Shown here: positions 36,792 to 46,989 of the stretch, piece by piece
Layout: each line of letters starts with the position of its first letter
Position numbering within the stretch: position 1 is the first letter of the stretch
DNA from: Trifolium pratense
Taxonomy: Eukaryota > Streptophyta > Magnoliopsida > Fabales > Fabaceae
Assembly (NCBI RefSeq): GCF_020283565.1
Contig: NC_060061.1
Span: 43,189,362 to 43,253,361, forward strand
Direction of reading: 5' to 3'
DNA: 64,000 nucleotides
Position numbers and translations under genes: made by a program
The notes under the pieces: generated by a model
The model's database searches: none
Told to the model about the DNA's origin: nothing
Seen by the model: only the letters and a program-made list of their open reading frames with translations

Positions 36792-37153
36792 CGGGGAGGA
36801 GATGTTGTTTCCTCTCCCCGTTTATTGTAGCAAAAAGCTAGGTTAGCTGAACCTTGTGTCGGGGAGCTTCTCCCTGTTTTCGCCTTCGCGAATATTTTAA
36901 GTGTCTATGAATTGTATGAATGTCGGGGACCTTCTCTCCGTTTTTTCTTTGAGAAAATGAGTTTGTAGAAACTTTGTGTCGGGGAGCTTCTCCCCGTTTA
37001 TTTCGCTGGGAAAATTTTGTGGATAAATGAGTTTGTAGAAAACTCTTTGTCGGGGACCTTCTCCCCGTTTTTAACTTTAGATTTTATGCAAAACTATGTT
37101 TGCTTCTGGGCGTCGAGCAATGTTGATAGCTTGTGTCGGGGACCTTCTCCCCG
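36792..37153 (+). repeat. Array of six CGGGGA..TCCCCG hairpins in a leader intron
   Basis: Short inverted repeats of the form GTCGGGGA(G/C)CTTCTCCCCGTTT lie at 36792-36820, 36860-36876, 36924-36940, 36980-36996, 37051-37067 and 37137-37153. A degenerate one is near 37215. Spacing is about 56-86 bp, and the intervening T-rich DNA shows weaker similarity (GAGTTTGTAGAAA recurs). All lie inside the predicted 5'UTR intron (36330-37335). Confidence 0.8.
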
Positions 37154-37344
37154 TTTTTAGGCTTTGTGAAATGGTTCTCCTCGTCTCCTCTGTTTTTGTC
37201 TTTGTTTTGCCATTTTGATAAGGGCTTTTGGTCGGGGACAACGTCCTCGCCCTATCCTACGCCCTTTCACTTGATTTGCGGTGAAAGGGTGGATTTGATA
37301 ATTGTCGAATTCATTTCATTTCCGCTGCTTTTCAGGTGCACGAA

Positions 37345-39108
37345 ATGTCAGACACGGAGGAGATTACGGGGAGCCAAGCAGCGTCGAAGCACAAGCTTGT
37401 TGACACCATTACGGATCCTGCACTGGATTGGGTTGCGCCCGAACCTAGGGGCATTGCCTCGACGCTCACTGCCGATGATCCCCGACTTTACACCATTGTC
37501 GAGGACATTAGGAATGGGCCGGTAAATTGGGAAACTCACTTGCCCGAGGAAGGGAAGCGGATCTGCTCGCCCTTTACTGATGATGGATTCGCCATGTACG
37601 AACTGGCTTTTAAAGAGTTGGGCTTTAAATTGCCCTTCAGTAGGTTTGAATGCGAGGTTTTTGGTCGGCTGAAGGTAGCTCCCTCGCAACTCCACCCAAA
37701 TTCTATGGCGTTTATCCGGGCATATCCTATTCTCTGCCGGTACTTAAATGTCGAGGCCACGGTTCCCCTCTTCTTCCATATCTTCAAGATACAGAAACAA
37801 ATAGTCGAGGAGAAGCAGGGCTGGGTATCTTTGAAACATTGCTCGGCGAAGATTTTCAAAATGTTCGTGGAGTCTGCCCGGGGGTTCAAGGAAAGATACT
37901 ATGTTGTCAAACCGGTGACACAAGCTGCCCGGGATTCTCTTTACATGGAGAGGGGATTGTTTAATGAGGATGGGTCTCCCCGACTTGATGACCAAGGGGT
38001 CCCTATGACTGAACGGGTACCCCGATTCCCTTTGGCTTGGTCGTCCGAGCATTTTGACATGAGGACGGAAGAATATTTGACCGCTGCTGTGGATCTGTCC
38101 CCGGAGGAACAGGCAGGGTTCTTGAAGCTCAAGACTTATGTCAAGGGCTTCAAGCCTTGTACTTTTACTGTCGCCTCGGGTGCTGTTGCCCTCGACAAGA
38201 AGGGCAGGCCCAGGGTCGAGCCTCGGTTTGTGAATACCAAGGCCTTGCTTGCGTGCAAGAGTGTCGAGGAGGAAAAAGTCTTGCTCGGTATTTATTTTCA
38301 ATTTTCCCTTTGCCCGTATTTGGACTTGTGTTTATAATGTTTCGTTTTTTGCTCCTCCTCGTGGTACTGACCATTTAATGCTTTGTTTGCAGATAACATG
38401 GCCGACCTTGCGTCAGAGCTTTTTAAGCTGGCTGCCGAGCACAAGGGTGACAAGCCGAAGAAGAAAACCAAGAGGGCCAAGGTTGGGTCGAGCAGCACAA
38501 TGAATCTGGAGGAAACTGCGTCCGGGAGTCCGAGCCAATCTTCCCCGGTCGTGAGCTCTAAGGTAGCCCCGGGTAGCCGAACAAAGAGGTAGAGGGACGA
38601 GGCCCTGGCTACTATTGTTGATCTGTCCGAAGGGGATGGCGGGTTTGTTCTCCCCCCTTGCCTGAGCAATGGGAGTTTCTTCGACAATAATCCTCCCCAA
38701 GTGCCTGTTTCAGAGAGAGATTATCTGTTGGGCACCTCTGCAGCTGCTCGTCAACAGCAACTAAACCGGGATGTCGCTGCGGTTATTAGGTTGGCGGAGA
38801 CGGCACTTGTTTTGAACGAGGGTGGCCCGACTCATGAGGTGGAGAAGTTGGCCGCAAAAAACAGGAAGCTGGAGGCTGAGATTGATTTGTTGGAGAATGA
38901 CCTACTCGACCTTAGGACCAAGCAGGAAAATTATTTTAAGAATATGGAGGAGGCTCGACTTACCGCTGAGCAGCTGGAGAAAACGAATAAGGTGCTCGAG
39001 GACCTTAAAGTCAGCAGAGAGAACAAGAGAGATACAAGAGAAGAGAGAGAAAGTATAGTGAGAATGAATCAGAATACCTGGCTCTCCTGTCTAGGAGAGC
39101 TTTTATAG
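37345..39108 (+). pseudogene. Putative gypsy-type transposon protein (PF04195-like), broken
   Basis: Exon 37336-38287 is spliced (CTCG|GTATTT ... TTTGCAG) to 38393 onward, in frame. The first 200 residues carry the PF04195-type core: YELAFKELGFKLPFSRFECE, then LHPNSMAFIRAYPILCRYLN, FFHIFKI, and FKERYYVVK. The second exon begins MADLASELFKLAAEHKG and is basic and serine-rich. It meets an in-frame TAG at 38590-38592 (after SRTKR) and continues open on the other side into a predicted coiled coil (KLEAEIDLLENDLLDLRTKQ ... AEQLEKTNKVLEDLK). At 39008 the coding sequence switches abruptly into the truncated 3' LTR. Function in these elements is unknown, though a gag-like role is often assumed. One nonsense codon and the deletion make it a pseudogene. 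Confidence 0.75.
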
Positions 39109-39502
39109 TGCCCCCAGCGCTGGGCCAAAGGTTGGTCTATTGGGCCGGGATAACCGGCCAAATAGACTCAACTGCCAAGATAGTCCCTGTATCGTAGGGG
39201 AAGGCCGTTATTTGCCTCTATCTTGGTTGGAGCCGTTCCGCTATTCGCGGGTAAGGGATAAGCTCCATGACAGCTGTGGTTGGATAAAGGAGCACGTGCT
39301 AAACGTGCTGCTTAGCTGTTAAGCTACGTAGGAGCGGATCAACATGCGCGGATGTATGATCACGTGGTTAACGTGGTGCTAACCCGTTAAGTCGAGCATG
39401 ACACGTCATTGGCTGACGTGTCGGGGAAGTCTCCCCTTATTGGGCTGTGCCCCAAATGTCGGGCAGAAAGGATTGGCCCAGCCATTGGCCCAGTCCATAA
39501 CA
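39008..39502 (+). repeat. 3' LTR, missing its first 95 bp
   Basis: It aligns gap-free to 34959-35453. The junction with the coding sequence lies in the shared word AAGTCAGC (34959-34966 and 39008-39015). This points to a microhomology-mediated deletion that removed the end of the gene, the polypurine tract and the LTR start. Confidence 0.85.
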
Positions 39503-39980
39503 ACTTATTAGTCTAGAATGTCATCATTGTGTTTAATTTAGAGGTGAGAATTTAATGAGTAGGCTTCATCCCCCTCTTTGAAGCATTTCATCAAACAACT
39601 TCTGGGCCCTCTTTATTCAATCGTTAACACCCAAAAATTTGGGACATAGAAGTTTTATTTGAAAGAATTGGAGAAGATTCCACAGTAAAGGGGGTTTTGG
39701 CGGTGGAAAGAGGATGAGAGAGAAGAGAGAAATTGAATTATGTAAATGTGAGTGGGGTCCATATGTGTCAGATCATTCGCAGTACATTCGTGAAATTACA
39801 GCATTTCCCAAAATCTATTATTTATATGTTTAGGAGTTTTTCTCTCTTGATCACTTTCATATGTGGCATCCTCTCATTTATCATAATCTATGTGGTAACT
39901 TGTGAGAGTATGTTTTCCTATGTGGCAACCTTTGAGAACTTCAATAGAAATTATGTAATGTATGTACTCATATAAGGAAT

Positions 39981-40210
39981 TTTTTTTTGGTGTCCTTCTC
40001 AATCAAAATTTAATGCTAATTAAAAAATAATCATTCAAAAGGAAACAATTGAATACAATTCAATTTTTTTAATGACAATATCAATTTTTACTTTTTTTTG
40101 GTGTCCTTCTCAATCAAAATTTAATGCTAATTCAAAAATAATGATTCAAAAAGAAACAATTGAATACATTTCAATTTTTTTAATGACAATGTCAATTTTT
40201 ACTTCTAATT
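39981..40210. repeat. Two-copy 111-bp tandem repeat
   Basis: GGTGTCCTTCTCAATCAAAA begins at 39989 and again at 40100. The copies match with a few substitutions through TTTTTTTAATGACAAT. The surrounding sequence is AT-rich without a gene. Confidence 0.75.
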
Positions 40211-42140
40211 TGATTATTTGATATTTTATTCATTATTATTATTATTACATTATTATTATTATATTATATTTTAGTAACAAAGTCATTTTGTCCCATAATT
40301 TGTCAATTAGATAATTGTTATTAAATGATATTTATAATTTCGATCTTCATTCTATTAATATAAATAGCTGTGATTTGCAACCGATTTCACACTCTATTGC
40401 AATTCAAAATTATACTTTTTGCAATCTTTTATCTCTATTCTTTTTTTGGGTGATTTCACTCTCATTTCCTTCAACTTTTTCGTTGTTCTATTTTCTTCTT
40501 TCCATGTTTTTTTTTTCAAGTTTAATATTATATAGTATATTTTTGTATTTTAATGCTATCCTTTTTTGTGCCTACAAGGAGATAATTTTCTTTTCTTATT
40601 TTACAGCAGGTGCCCGTCTTTTTTGTGCTTACAAGGAGATAATCTTCAACTTTTTCGTTGTTCTATTTTCTTATTTTCGAAGATGTTATATGCATTTTTT
40701 TTATATATATAAGCTTTGTATTTAAATGATGTTTATGATTAATCATAATTATACTAATTTTGAGCTATAATTTTTTATTAGCAGGTCCATACGGAAGAAC
40801 ATATTGTTCGTCATTCAAATTAGGATTAGGTATTATCAACTGATGTTAGAGTTTTAAGTATTTATTTATATTTTTTTATATTTTATTGTCATTTTTTTTA
40901 ATCATGTTTACTTATTAAAAAACACTTTTTTTTACTATTATTAATAAATGTTGTACTCTTTTTTTTACTCATTATTTTTTTGTTTGTCTAATTTTTCATG
41001 TGATATTTAACAAATATACTGATAAAATAATAGAAACTCCTCGAAGGACTATACTATAGAACGAATTGCTTATAAAAAAAAATTATATATATAGAACGAA
41101 TTGGCCAAATGTGGAACTGAGAAATTGAAGGCTTAATATGTTTCAAAACAAAATTGAAGGCTTAAGAATCTCTGAACAAAAATACTCACCTTAAAAGGAA
41201 TATAAAAAAAAATAAAAATAGTAATTTAATTGTTCACAAAAAAAGTTATTCTTAAACTTCATACTTATCGAACAGAGAAAATGGTGTGATTGTCTGAAAT
41301 ATAAAAGGAATGAAGTAATTGACTTCATAGATTATTTTTCTATTTTATTTTATTATTTTATTAATTTTATTAATAAAAAAAAGTTACATAGTGATTTATA
41401 CCAAACATAATATTACAATAGGGGGTATTGATAAAAAAAAATCTACATGGAGGAATTAAGCAAAAAATAACTTACACGGGGTGGGACATACATTTGTATA
41501 TTTTATTATATAAAAAATACGATAAATATCAATTGAAAGTAAGGAAAGTAACAATGATTTTATATATAAAAAAAGAAAGAATTAAAAGTAATAATATCAT
41601 GTATTACTTTGTTTTTATTTTCCAAACATCACTGTAAGATAAACAAATAGATAAATTTTTTAAAATTTGAACCATTAACAAATGAGATATGCATAAAAAA
41701 ATTGATATAAATTTTTTGTGTGTCAAACAAATGACAAATAATTCTACTGTTCATTACACAAATGTGAAATTTTTTCACACGGGGACATGGGCTAAAATAC
41801 TCCAAAAGAAAACAAATGTCTAAAGGAGAGAGATGACGATTAAGAACTAATATATATTAACCGTTAGATTAGTTTTTGCTTAATGACATTTTTTTATGAA
41901 AATAAAAGAACAAATATACAAACATGTGGGTTGGGAACGGGGAGTGGAGTATCACTCTCTGTTCTACCATTTCTCCTTAAAATCTCCAAAATTTGGATCA
42001 TTTATCATATTTAAATAAATTATTACATTAAATATAAAATTAATTTTACAAATAATTAAAAAAACTACAAAATATTGAAAATCTAATAATCCATATTTTT
42101 CATGTGTCAAAAAAATATCTATATTTTTCATTGAACATTA
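40211..42140. other. Very AT-rich stretch, probably Helitron body in part
   Basis: No gene is recognised. A phrase CTTTTTTGTGC(C/T)TACAAGGAGATAAT occurs at about 40560-40585 and 40617-40643. Some of this sequence likely belongs to the Helitron whose 3' end is at 42172, but its 5' TC end could not be fixed. Confidence 0.35.
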
Positions 42141-42172
42141 ACCCGTGCATTTGCACGGGTAAGTTATACTAG
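42141..42172 (+). mobile_element. Helitron 3' terminus
   Basis: The 9-bp-stem hairpin ACCCGTGCA-TT-TGCACGGGT (42141-42160) is followed eight bases later by CTAG at 42169-42172 and then T. This is the canonical Helitron 3' end (subterminal hairpin, CTRR, insertion before T). The length of the element is unknown. Confidence 0.7.
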
Positions 42173-42738
42173 TAAAAATAGAATAGGTCTCTACCAAGAG
42201 TTGAACCCAGGTACTCTCGATGCTAGGGTGCTACAGAGTGCATTTCATGTATTTTTACTCCGAAACAAATATATATATAATATAGCTTTTTAATTTTATA
42301 TAACTACAAAAGGTATACTAGTAATTTATTATTTTTTCGGGGGTGGCCGTGGCCACCACAGCCACCTCCTAGTTCCGCCTCATACATACATATATATATA
42401 TATATATATAACCGACATTTTCTTCTTTCATTACTAAAATTAAGTGAGTAAATTCAAACTTACAAATAGTTAGATTAGAAGTTATAGACCTACCTTACTT
42501 GAAAAAGAAAAATTTAGAAAGAAATTTACTAGTATTATTTATAGCATTTATATATAGCCATTACAAAGGATAGTAAAAACTCAGAAAACAAACTTTGATC
42601 ATAAATTAACTATATCCTCTACTATATATAAATCTATATAGCTGAGAAATATCTTCAGTAAGTAAGTGATCTGTGATCTATACTCTCATTTATATATGGC
42701 CTATATGCTATTTTTCTAGCATTGTCTTCACTTCACAA
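42173..42738. other. Sequence between Helitron end and small gene A
   Basis: About 42185-42235 has GAGTTGAACCCAGGTACTC, a tRNA-like relic. 42340-42372 has a GGTGGCCGTGGCCACC palindrome. 42386-42410 is a TA microsatellite. 42420-42738 resembles 45838-46181, so it is the shared 3' flank or 3'UTR of the duplicated genes. Confidence 0.4.
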
Positions 42739-43900
42739 TTAATCATCTGAAAAAAGAAAATCCAAAACAAGATACAAATTTAGTATAATCAAAATTATAT
42801 ATTACTCGGTAGGGACGACATCAGTTCGATCCCCCGCAATTGCGATCGGAAGGGGGCTGAAACCACTTGATGCCAGAACTGACCCCCGAACCAGATTAAA
42901 CTGGTGGTGAAAAAAAAAATAATTATATATTACTAAGCGACTAGATTTGGTCTAGTGGTGAGAGATTTGGGTAGTATGCACAGATCCTTGGTTCGATCCT
43001 CATTGTCAACATTGTAAAGAAAACAAAAATTATATATTACTAGCTGCCCGTGCCTGTCTGTGTGATCCATATTTTCTATTATGCAAACTTATGTAAAAAA
43101 AGAAGAAGACATGCCTTATGTTATGGTGAGTTTGTTAACAAAAGATTTTTACCGCTAAAAAAATGACATGCCTATGTTATGGTGAGTTTGTTAATAAAAT
43201 ATTTTTACAGCTAAAAAAAAGTCAAGGGTATTATTGATATTATGAAAATTTCTCACCAAATTTTTTTATATCATCTTTATATATAGATATATATTTTTTT
43301 CAAAAATAAAATAAAATTGGACTACAAGAAGACATTCAATTAAAAAAATTTCAACCCTAAACAATAAGAAAAAAAAAAAGGATAAAATGGAAAAAATAAA
43401 TACAGAAAATTGTTAATTAAAGTTAATATTTTTAGAAAATTAAAGTGAATTTAGCAAATAATTAAAGTTACAATATTTTTTTTGGGGAGAGTAATAAAGG
43501 AATTGCAGCAAATTAATTGGGGTAGTATAGTCTTACTCTGAGGAGGTAATTCATCTGCCTTTTCAAGAGGAGCTGGTAATTCAAGATGGTCATGATCGTC
43601 ATCAGGGTGGTGGAGGTGGTGATTGTATCCGGCAACAATGTAGTCGATGATTTCCTTAATAGGTCTAGGGATAGGAACTGGATCATTGTTGGGTGGAGTA
43701 GTGTTGGTAAAGATGGTGACGACAGCGACAAAGACGGCAGTAGATATGAAGAGTGGAGTGAAGAACACTATTGAGTTGATCAAGGTTGGAAGAAGGGAGA
43801 AGAAAAGGAAAATGGCAATTAGGGCATCAATGATGTAGGGTTTGAACTTGAAAAGTTCTTTTTTTGAGAGTAACTTGGAAAGTTCTTGTTTGATATCCAT
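42739..43900 (-). CDS. Small two-span membrane protein, paralog A
   Basis: Exon 1 is 43900-43537. An intron of 790 bp (GTAAGA ... TTTTTCAG) leads to a terminal coding exon of only 8 nt (42746-42739), giving 123 residues ending LPPQND. Residues about 17-60 are strongly hydrophobic (two spans: IIDALIAIFLFFSLLPTLI; FFTPLFISTAVFVAVVTIF). They are followed by a soluble tail with PIPRPIKEIIDYIVAG, a His/Asp-rich patch and LELPAPLEKADELPP. The same gene structure, splice sites and TAA position recur in paralog B, which supports this model over read-through into the intron. The family is not known to me. The intron carries a Helitron and two SINEs. Confidence 0.72.
42807..42920 (+). mobile_element. 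SINE 1 in the intron of paralog A
   Basis: It starts CGGTAGGGACGACATCAG, has CAGTTCGATCCCCC (B box), and a CTTGATGCCAGAACTGAC ... ACTGGTGGTG 3' body ending in ten A residues. It is flanked by AATTATATATTACT at 42793-42806 and 42921-42934. It lacks a full A box, so it is probably 5'-truncated. It belongs to a different family from SINE 2. Confidence 0.8.
42936..43027 (+). mobile_element. SINE 2 in the intron of paralog A
   Basis: It starts AGCGACTAGATTTGGTCTAG, has the A-box-like GGTCTAGTGGTGAGAG and the B box TGGTTCGATCCTC, and an A-rich end. The 15-bp target duplication AATTATATATTACTA is at 42921-42935 and 43028-43042. It is the same family as the SINE at 1048-1140. Confidence 0.82.
43040..43287 (-). 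mobile_element. Short non-autonomous Helitron in the intron of paralog A
   Basis: On the minus strand it starts TCTATATATAAAGATGATAT after A and ends GGCACGGGCAGCTAG before T. The A/T host dinucleotide and the CTAG end are Helitron marks, although the 3' hairpin is degenerate. Two copies of a phrase around ATGTTATGGTGAGTTTGTTA lie inside (about 43118 and 43176). It predates the two SINEs, because their target duplications include its terminal CTA. Confidence 0.6.
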
Positions 43901-43970
43901 GTTGGAAAAGGAAAAGGAACAGTGTGAATGATGATTCCGATTGTGATGGGTTTGTGTGTGAGGGAGAGGT

Positions 43971-43979
43971 GTTATATAG
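43971..43979 (-). promoter_or_regulatory. TATA box of paralog A
   Basis: The minus strand reads CTATATAACACCTCTCCC, about 70 bp before the ATG. The same block, including the downstream CTCACACACAAACC, precedes paralog B. Confidence 0.65.
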
Positions 43980-46181
43980 TGTTATTAGAAATTAAGGAGA
44001 GACAAGAGGGAGAGAGAGGGGGAAAATGTAACTGAAATTGAGGTTGAAACTGAGGTTGTGTAGAGATTCTCTTTACTGTTTTTTTGGCTTTTGTTGTGAG
44101 AGGAAATTAATTGAATGCCCTTGTTTATTTGAAAATGTTTCTGTTATGGACTTGAAATTGGATATAAACTCATTTTGAAAACTATTATAAGTAAATGGTG
44201 ATGTTAACCGGGGTTTCGGGTCACTGGTTAAGAAAACAAAAAAAAAAAGAAATATTTGAATCGAAAATAATACATTTTAGATTTTTTAGGAGTTGACTGC
44301 ACAAGTTCCAATGTTATATTACTATATTTGTATCCTTAAACAGCGTCCCGAGTGTACTATTTAGCATTTTCCATAAGTAAAAATTTATTTTTTAGATCAA
44401 TTGAATAATTGATATATTTGATATATATTATAGACTAGATACGTCAGTTATGTATGAAGACATAGAAAAAATTAAACAAGCCAGGACTGCATTAGAAGGT
44501 AATAATATGAAAGTCACTCTTTATGATTCTAAAAAAGAAAAAAAAAAAAGAAGAAAAAAACTGACTCGAAACACTAGAAATTATAATATCCGTTCTAAGG
44601 TCCTACTCCGTCATACTCTCAAAGACCCTTTATGTGAGTATTAAAGAGGAATAGAGAAGTGTTGACAAATCGACTTCTCTTAGGTACATTACAGAAATTT
44701 TCTTTTGTAAACCATGTCTCATCTTTTCTCGGCCTCTACGGACGTTTAGAGATAATCTCCCTAATTTTGTGTTTATTTTTTGTTTTTGTTCTTTTTGTTT
44801 TTTAGTTTTCTTTCTTTTGCTTTATCTCTAGGTAACGTTTTGTCTCCTCTAATTTACATACCTTTCTCCTTTTTTTATATTATATATTGACTATATGAGT
44901 AAAAAGACATAAGACTACTACTATTGAATGTGTCTACTATTTACTAGTTACTCTGATGTCTTATTGTTAATTTATGAAGAAAAAAATGTCATTCAAAATG
45001 TATCAAATCACTATTATTATTTTTAATAAAAAAACTATGGGAGGGACCAACATATTTTCATTACAAAAGATTTACAAACGCATTTCTCCTCTTTTGAACT
45101 TTGAATTCTTCTTGCTTCAAAAAAAAAAAACTTTGAATTCTTCTATATTATATTTTTTTTTTATTATTTTTTAAAATTTATAAGAGCTTCTAAAAAAATG
45201 GAAAATTATATTCTATGGGAAAAGAAAAGTTTACAAAAATTTAAAGGTGTTAGTAAAAAAATGGATATGTTTGTCTATATACTTGATGATAATTATGGGA
45301 GGTTAATTAACATAATTTTTTTTGTTGATATCTGTGTCATTTTAATAGACTTTGTATTATTTTAATAGACTTTTTAAGAGAGATAAGTCAAATGTATTTA
45401 GTCAATATTTGAACTAAATACATTTAGTTTTTATCTTATACATCAATCAATTTTGATATTTGAATACGTTTTATTTACATTCACACATTCAAACAACATT
45501 TTATTTTATCTCACATCTATCACGCTACACTCAGTTATCTTTTTCTCTCTCTCAAAATGTATACATTTTTTTTAAATTAAAATGTATATATACATTCATA
45601 TGGATGTACACCAAACATTTTTCTGAAAGCAAAGAGAAGTAAAGAAATTTCGAATCTATGCAATCATGCAGTTGTTACTGATCTAGATTATGAGATCAAA
45701 ACCAAACAACTCATATTTTGATTTTGTATATTGAATTGAATCTATTTGATGTTTAAAATGTGAAGCGTCAAATTTTGATCGGACAATTTAAATTAAATAA
45801 TTGTATCAAATTAAATGTATTTAGATTCGTATATAATCCGACATTTTCTTCTTTCCTTACTAAAATTTTAAGTGAGTAAATTCAAACTTACTAATGCTTA
45901 TATTAGAAGTTAGAACTAGCTACCTTACACGCAATTTTTTTTTAGAGAGAATATATATATATAGTAATTTTATTTAAGGTTGAGTAGCATTGTATAGCCA
46001 TTACAAAGGAAAGTATAATTGCAGAACACAAACTTTGATCATAAATTAACTATTTAATCCTCTACTATATATAAATCTATATAGTTGAGAAGTATCTTCA
46101 ATAAGTAAGTAAGTAATCTGTGATCTACTCTCATTTATATATGGCCTATGCTATTTCTCTATCATTGTCTTCTCTTCACAA
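43980..46181. other. Spacer between paralogs A and B
   Basis: No gene is seen. Low-complexity AT-rich DNA has a short inverted repeat at about 45385-45430 (AAATGTATTTAGTC and CTAAATACATTTAG). 45838-46181 is similar to 42420-42738 and is the 3' side of the duplicated unit. Confidence 0.4.
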
Positions 46182-46896
46182 TTAATCACCTGAAAAAACA
46201 AAATCCAAAACATTTTTTTTTTGACGAATCAACAAAATCCAAAACATGATAGATTAAAAATTTAGTATAATCAAACAGCATAAATAATTTTTTTAACGAA
46301 CATAAATAAATTATTGTTTTTGATAAAGTATACTGTATTTTTTTGGTCAGAAAATATTTGTTATGATTTTTAGATTAATACATTTTCAATGATTATTCTT
46401 TGATTGCCACAGTCAATGAATGTCGCAACCCCAAAAATTCTTTTTTACATTTTCATCAAAATTATATATTATTAATAATGAAAATATAAGAAAATAATTA
46501 AAGTTGATATTTTTAAGGATGGGTAATAAGGAAAATTAAGAGTAGTAGTATAGTCTTACTCTTAGGAGGTAATTCATCATCATTTTCTAGTGGAGGTAAT
46601 TCAAGGTGGTCACGATTGGTCGGGTAGTAGTGGTGGAGGTTGTTTTCAGCAACGACGTAATCAATAATTTTTGCGGGTGGTCTAGGGATACGAACGCGAT
46701 CATTGTTAGGTGTAGTGTTATTTGTGAAGACGGTGGCGGCGATTAAGAGGGAAGTACATATTAAGAGTGGATAGATGTAGAGTATGAAGGAGATCAACAT
46801 TGTAAGAAGGTAGGAAAAAATGAAAATGGCTAAGAGGGCAATTAGGGCTCCAATGATGTAGTGTTTGAACTTGAAAAGTTGTTGTTGGATATCCAT
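46182..46896 (-). CDS. Small two-span membrane protein, paralog B
   Basis: Exon 1 is 46896-46560. An intron of 370 bp (GTAAGA ... TTTTTCAG) leads to an 8-nt coding exon (46189-46182), giving 114 residues ending LPPKSD. It matches paralog A throughout: N-terminal MDI(K/Q)Q, F(K/F)(P/H)YII.ALIA hydrophobic region, NN(D)..(V/P)(R/P)IPRP..(K/E)IIDY(I/V)VA and LELPPLEN.DELPP. It lacks about seven residues near the N terminus (SKKELFK-type insert of A) and part of the His/Asp patch. Both copies have intact frames despite clear divergence, which suggests they are or were under selection. The function is unknown. Confidence 0.72.
46197..46247 (-). mobile_element. 17-bp retro-insertion with 17-bp target duplication
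   Basis: AACAAAATCCAAAACAT occurs at 46197-46213 and 46231-46247. Between them is only TTTTTTTTTGACGAATC (46214-46230), that is, an A-tailed stub on the minus strand. This looks like a severely 5'-truncated SINE or LINE insertion. It lies in the intron of paralog B, next to the acceptor site. Confidence 0.65.
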
Positions 46897-46964
46897 AATG
46901 GAAAATGATAGTGATGAGTGAATGAAGATTGTGATTGTATTGGTTTGTGTGTGAGGGAGAGGTG

Positions 46965-46976
46965 TTATATATATAG
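46965..46976 (-). promoter_or_regulatory. TATA box of paralog B
   Basis: The minus strand reads CTATATATATAACACCTC, followed by the same CCCTCACACACAAACC leader as paralog A. Confidence 0.6.
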
Positions 46977-46989
46977 TGTGAGAAATTGA

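Larger units (their letters stand above)
34864..39502 (+). mobile_element. Non-autonomous LTR retrotransposon with PF04195-type gene
   Basis: The 4639-bp element begins TGATCTAACC and ends CATAACA, with the 5-bp target duplication ACTTA (34859-34863, 39503-39507). The two LTR copies (34864-35453 and 39008-39502) align without gaps at a constant offset of 4049 bp, with about ten substitutions over 495 bp. Between them are a hairpin, an internal promoter, a leader intron full of hairpins, and a broken gene with a putative gypsy-type transposon domain. There is no gag zinc knuckle, protease, reverse transcriptase or integrase, so mobility would depend on another element. The last part of the gene and the first 95 bp of the 3' LTR are missing. 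Confidence 0.88.

Noticed and set aside
37348..38700. Minus-strand ORFs of up to 185 codons across the retroelement gene
   Set aside because: They are antisense shadows of a well supported plus-strand domain.
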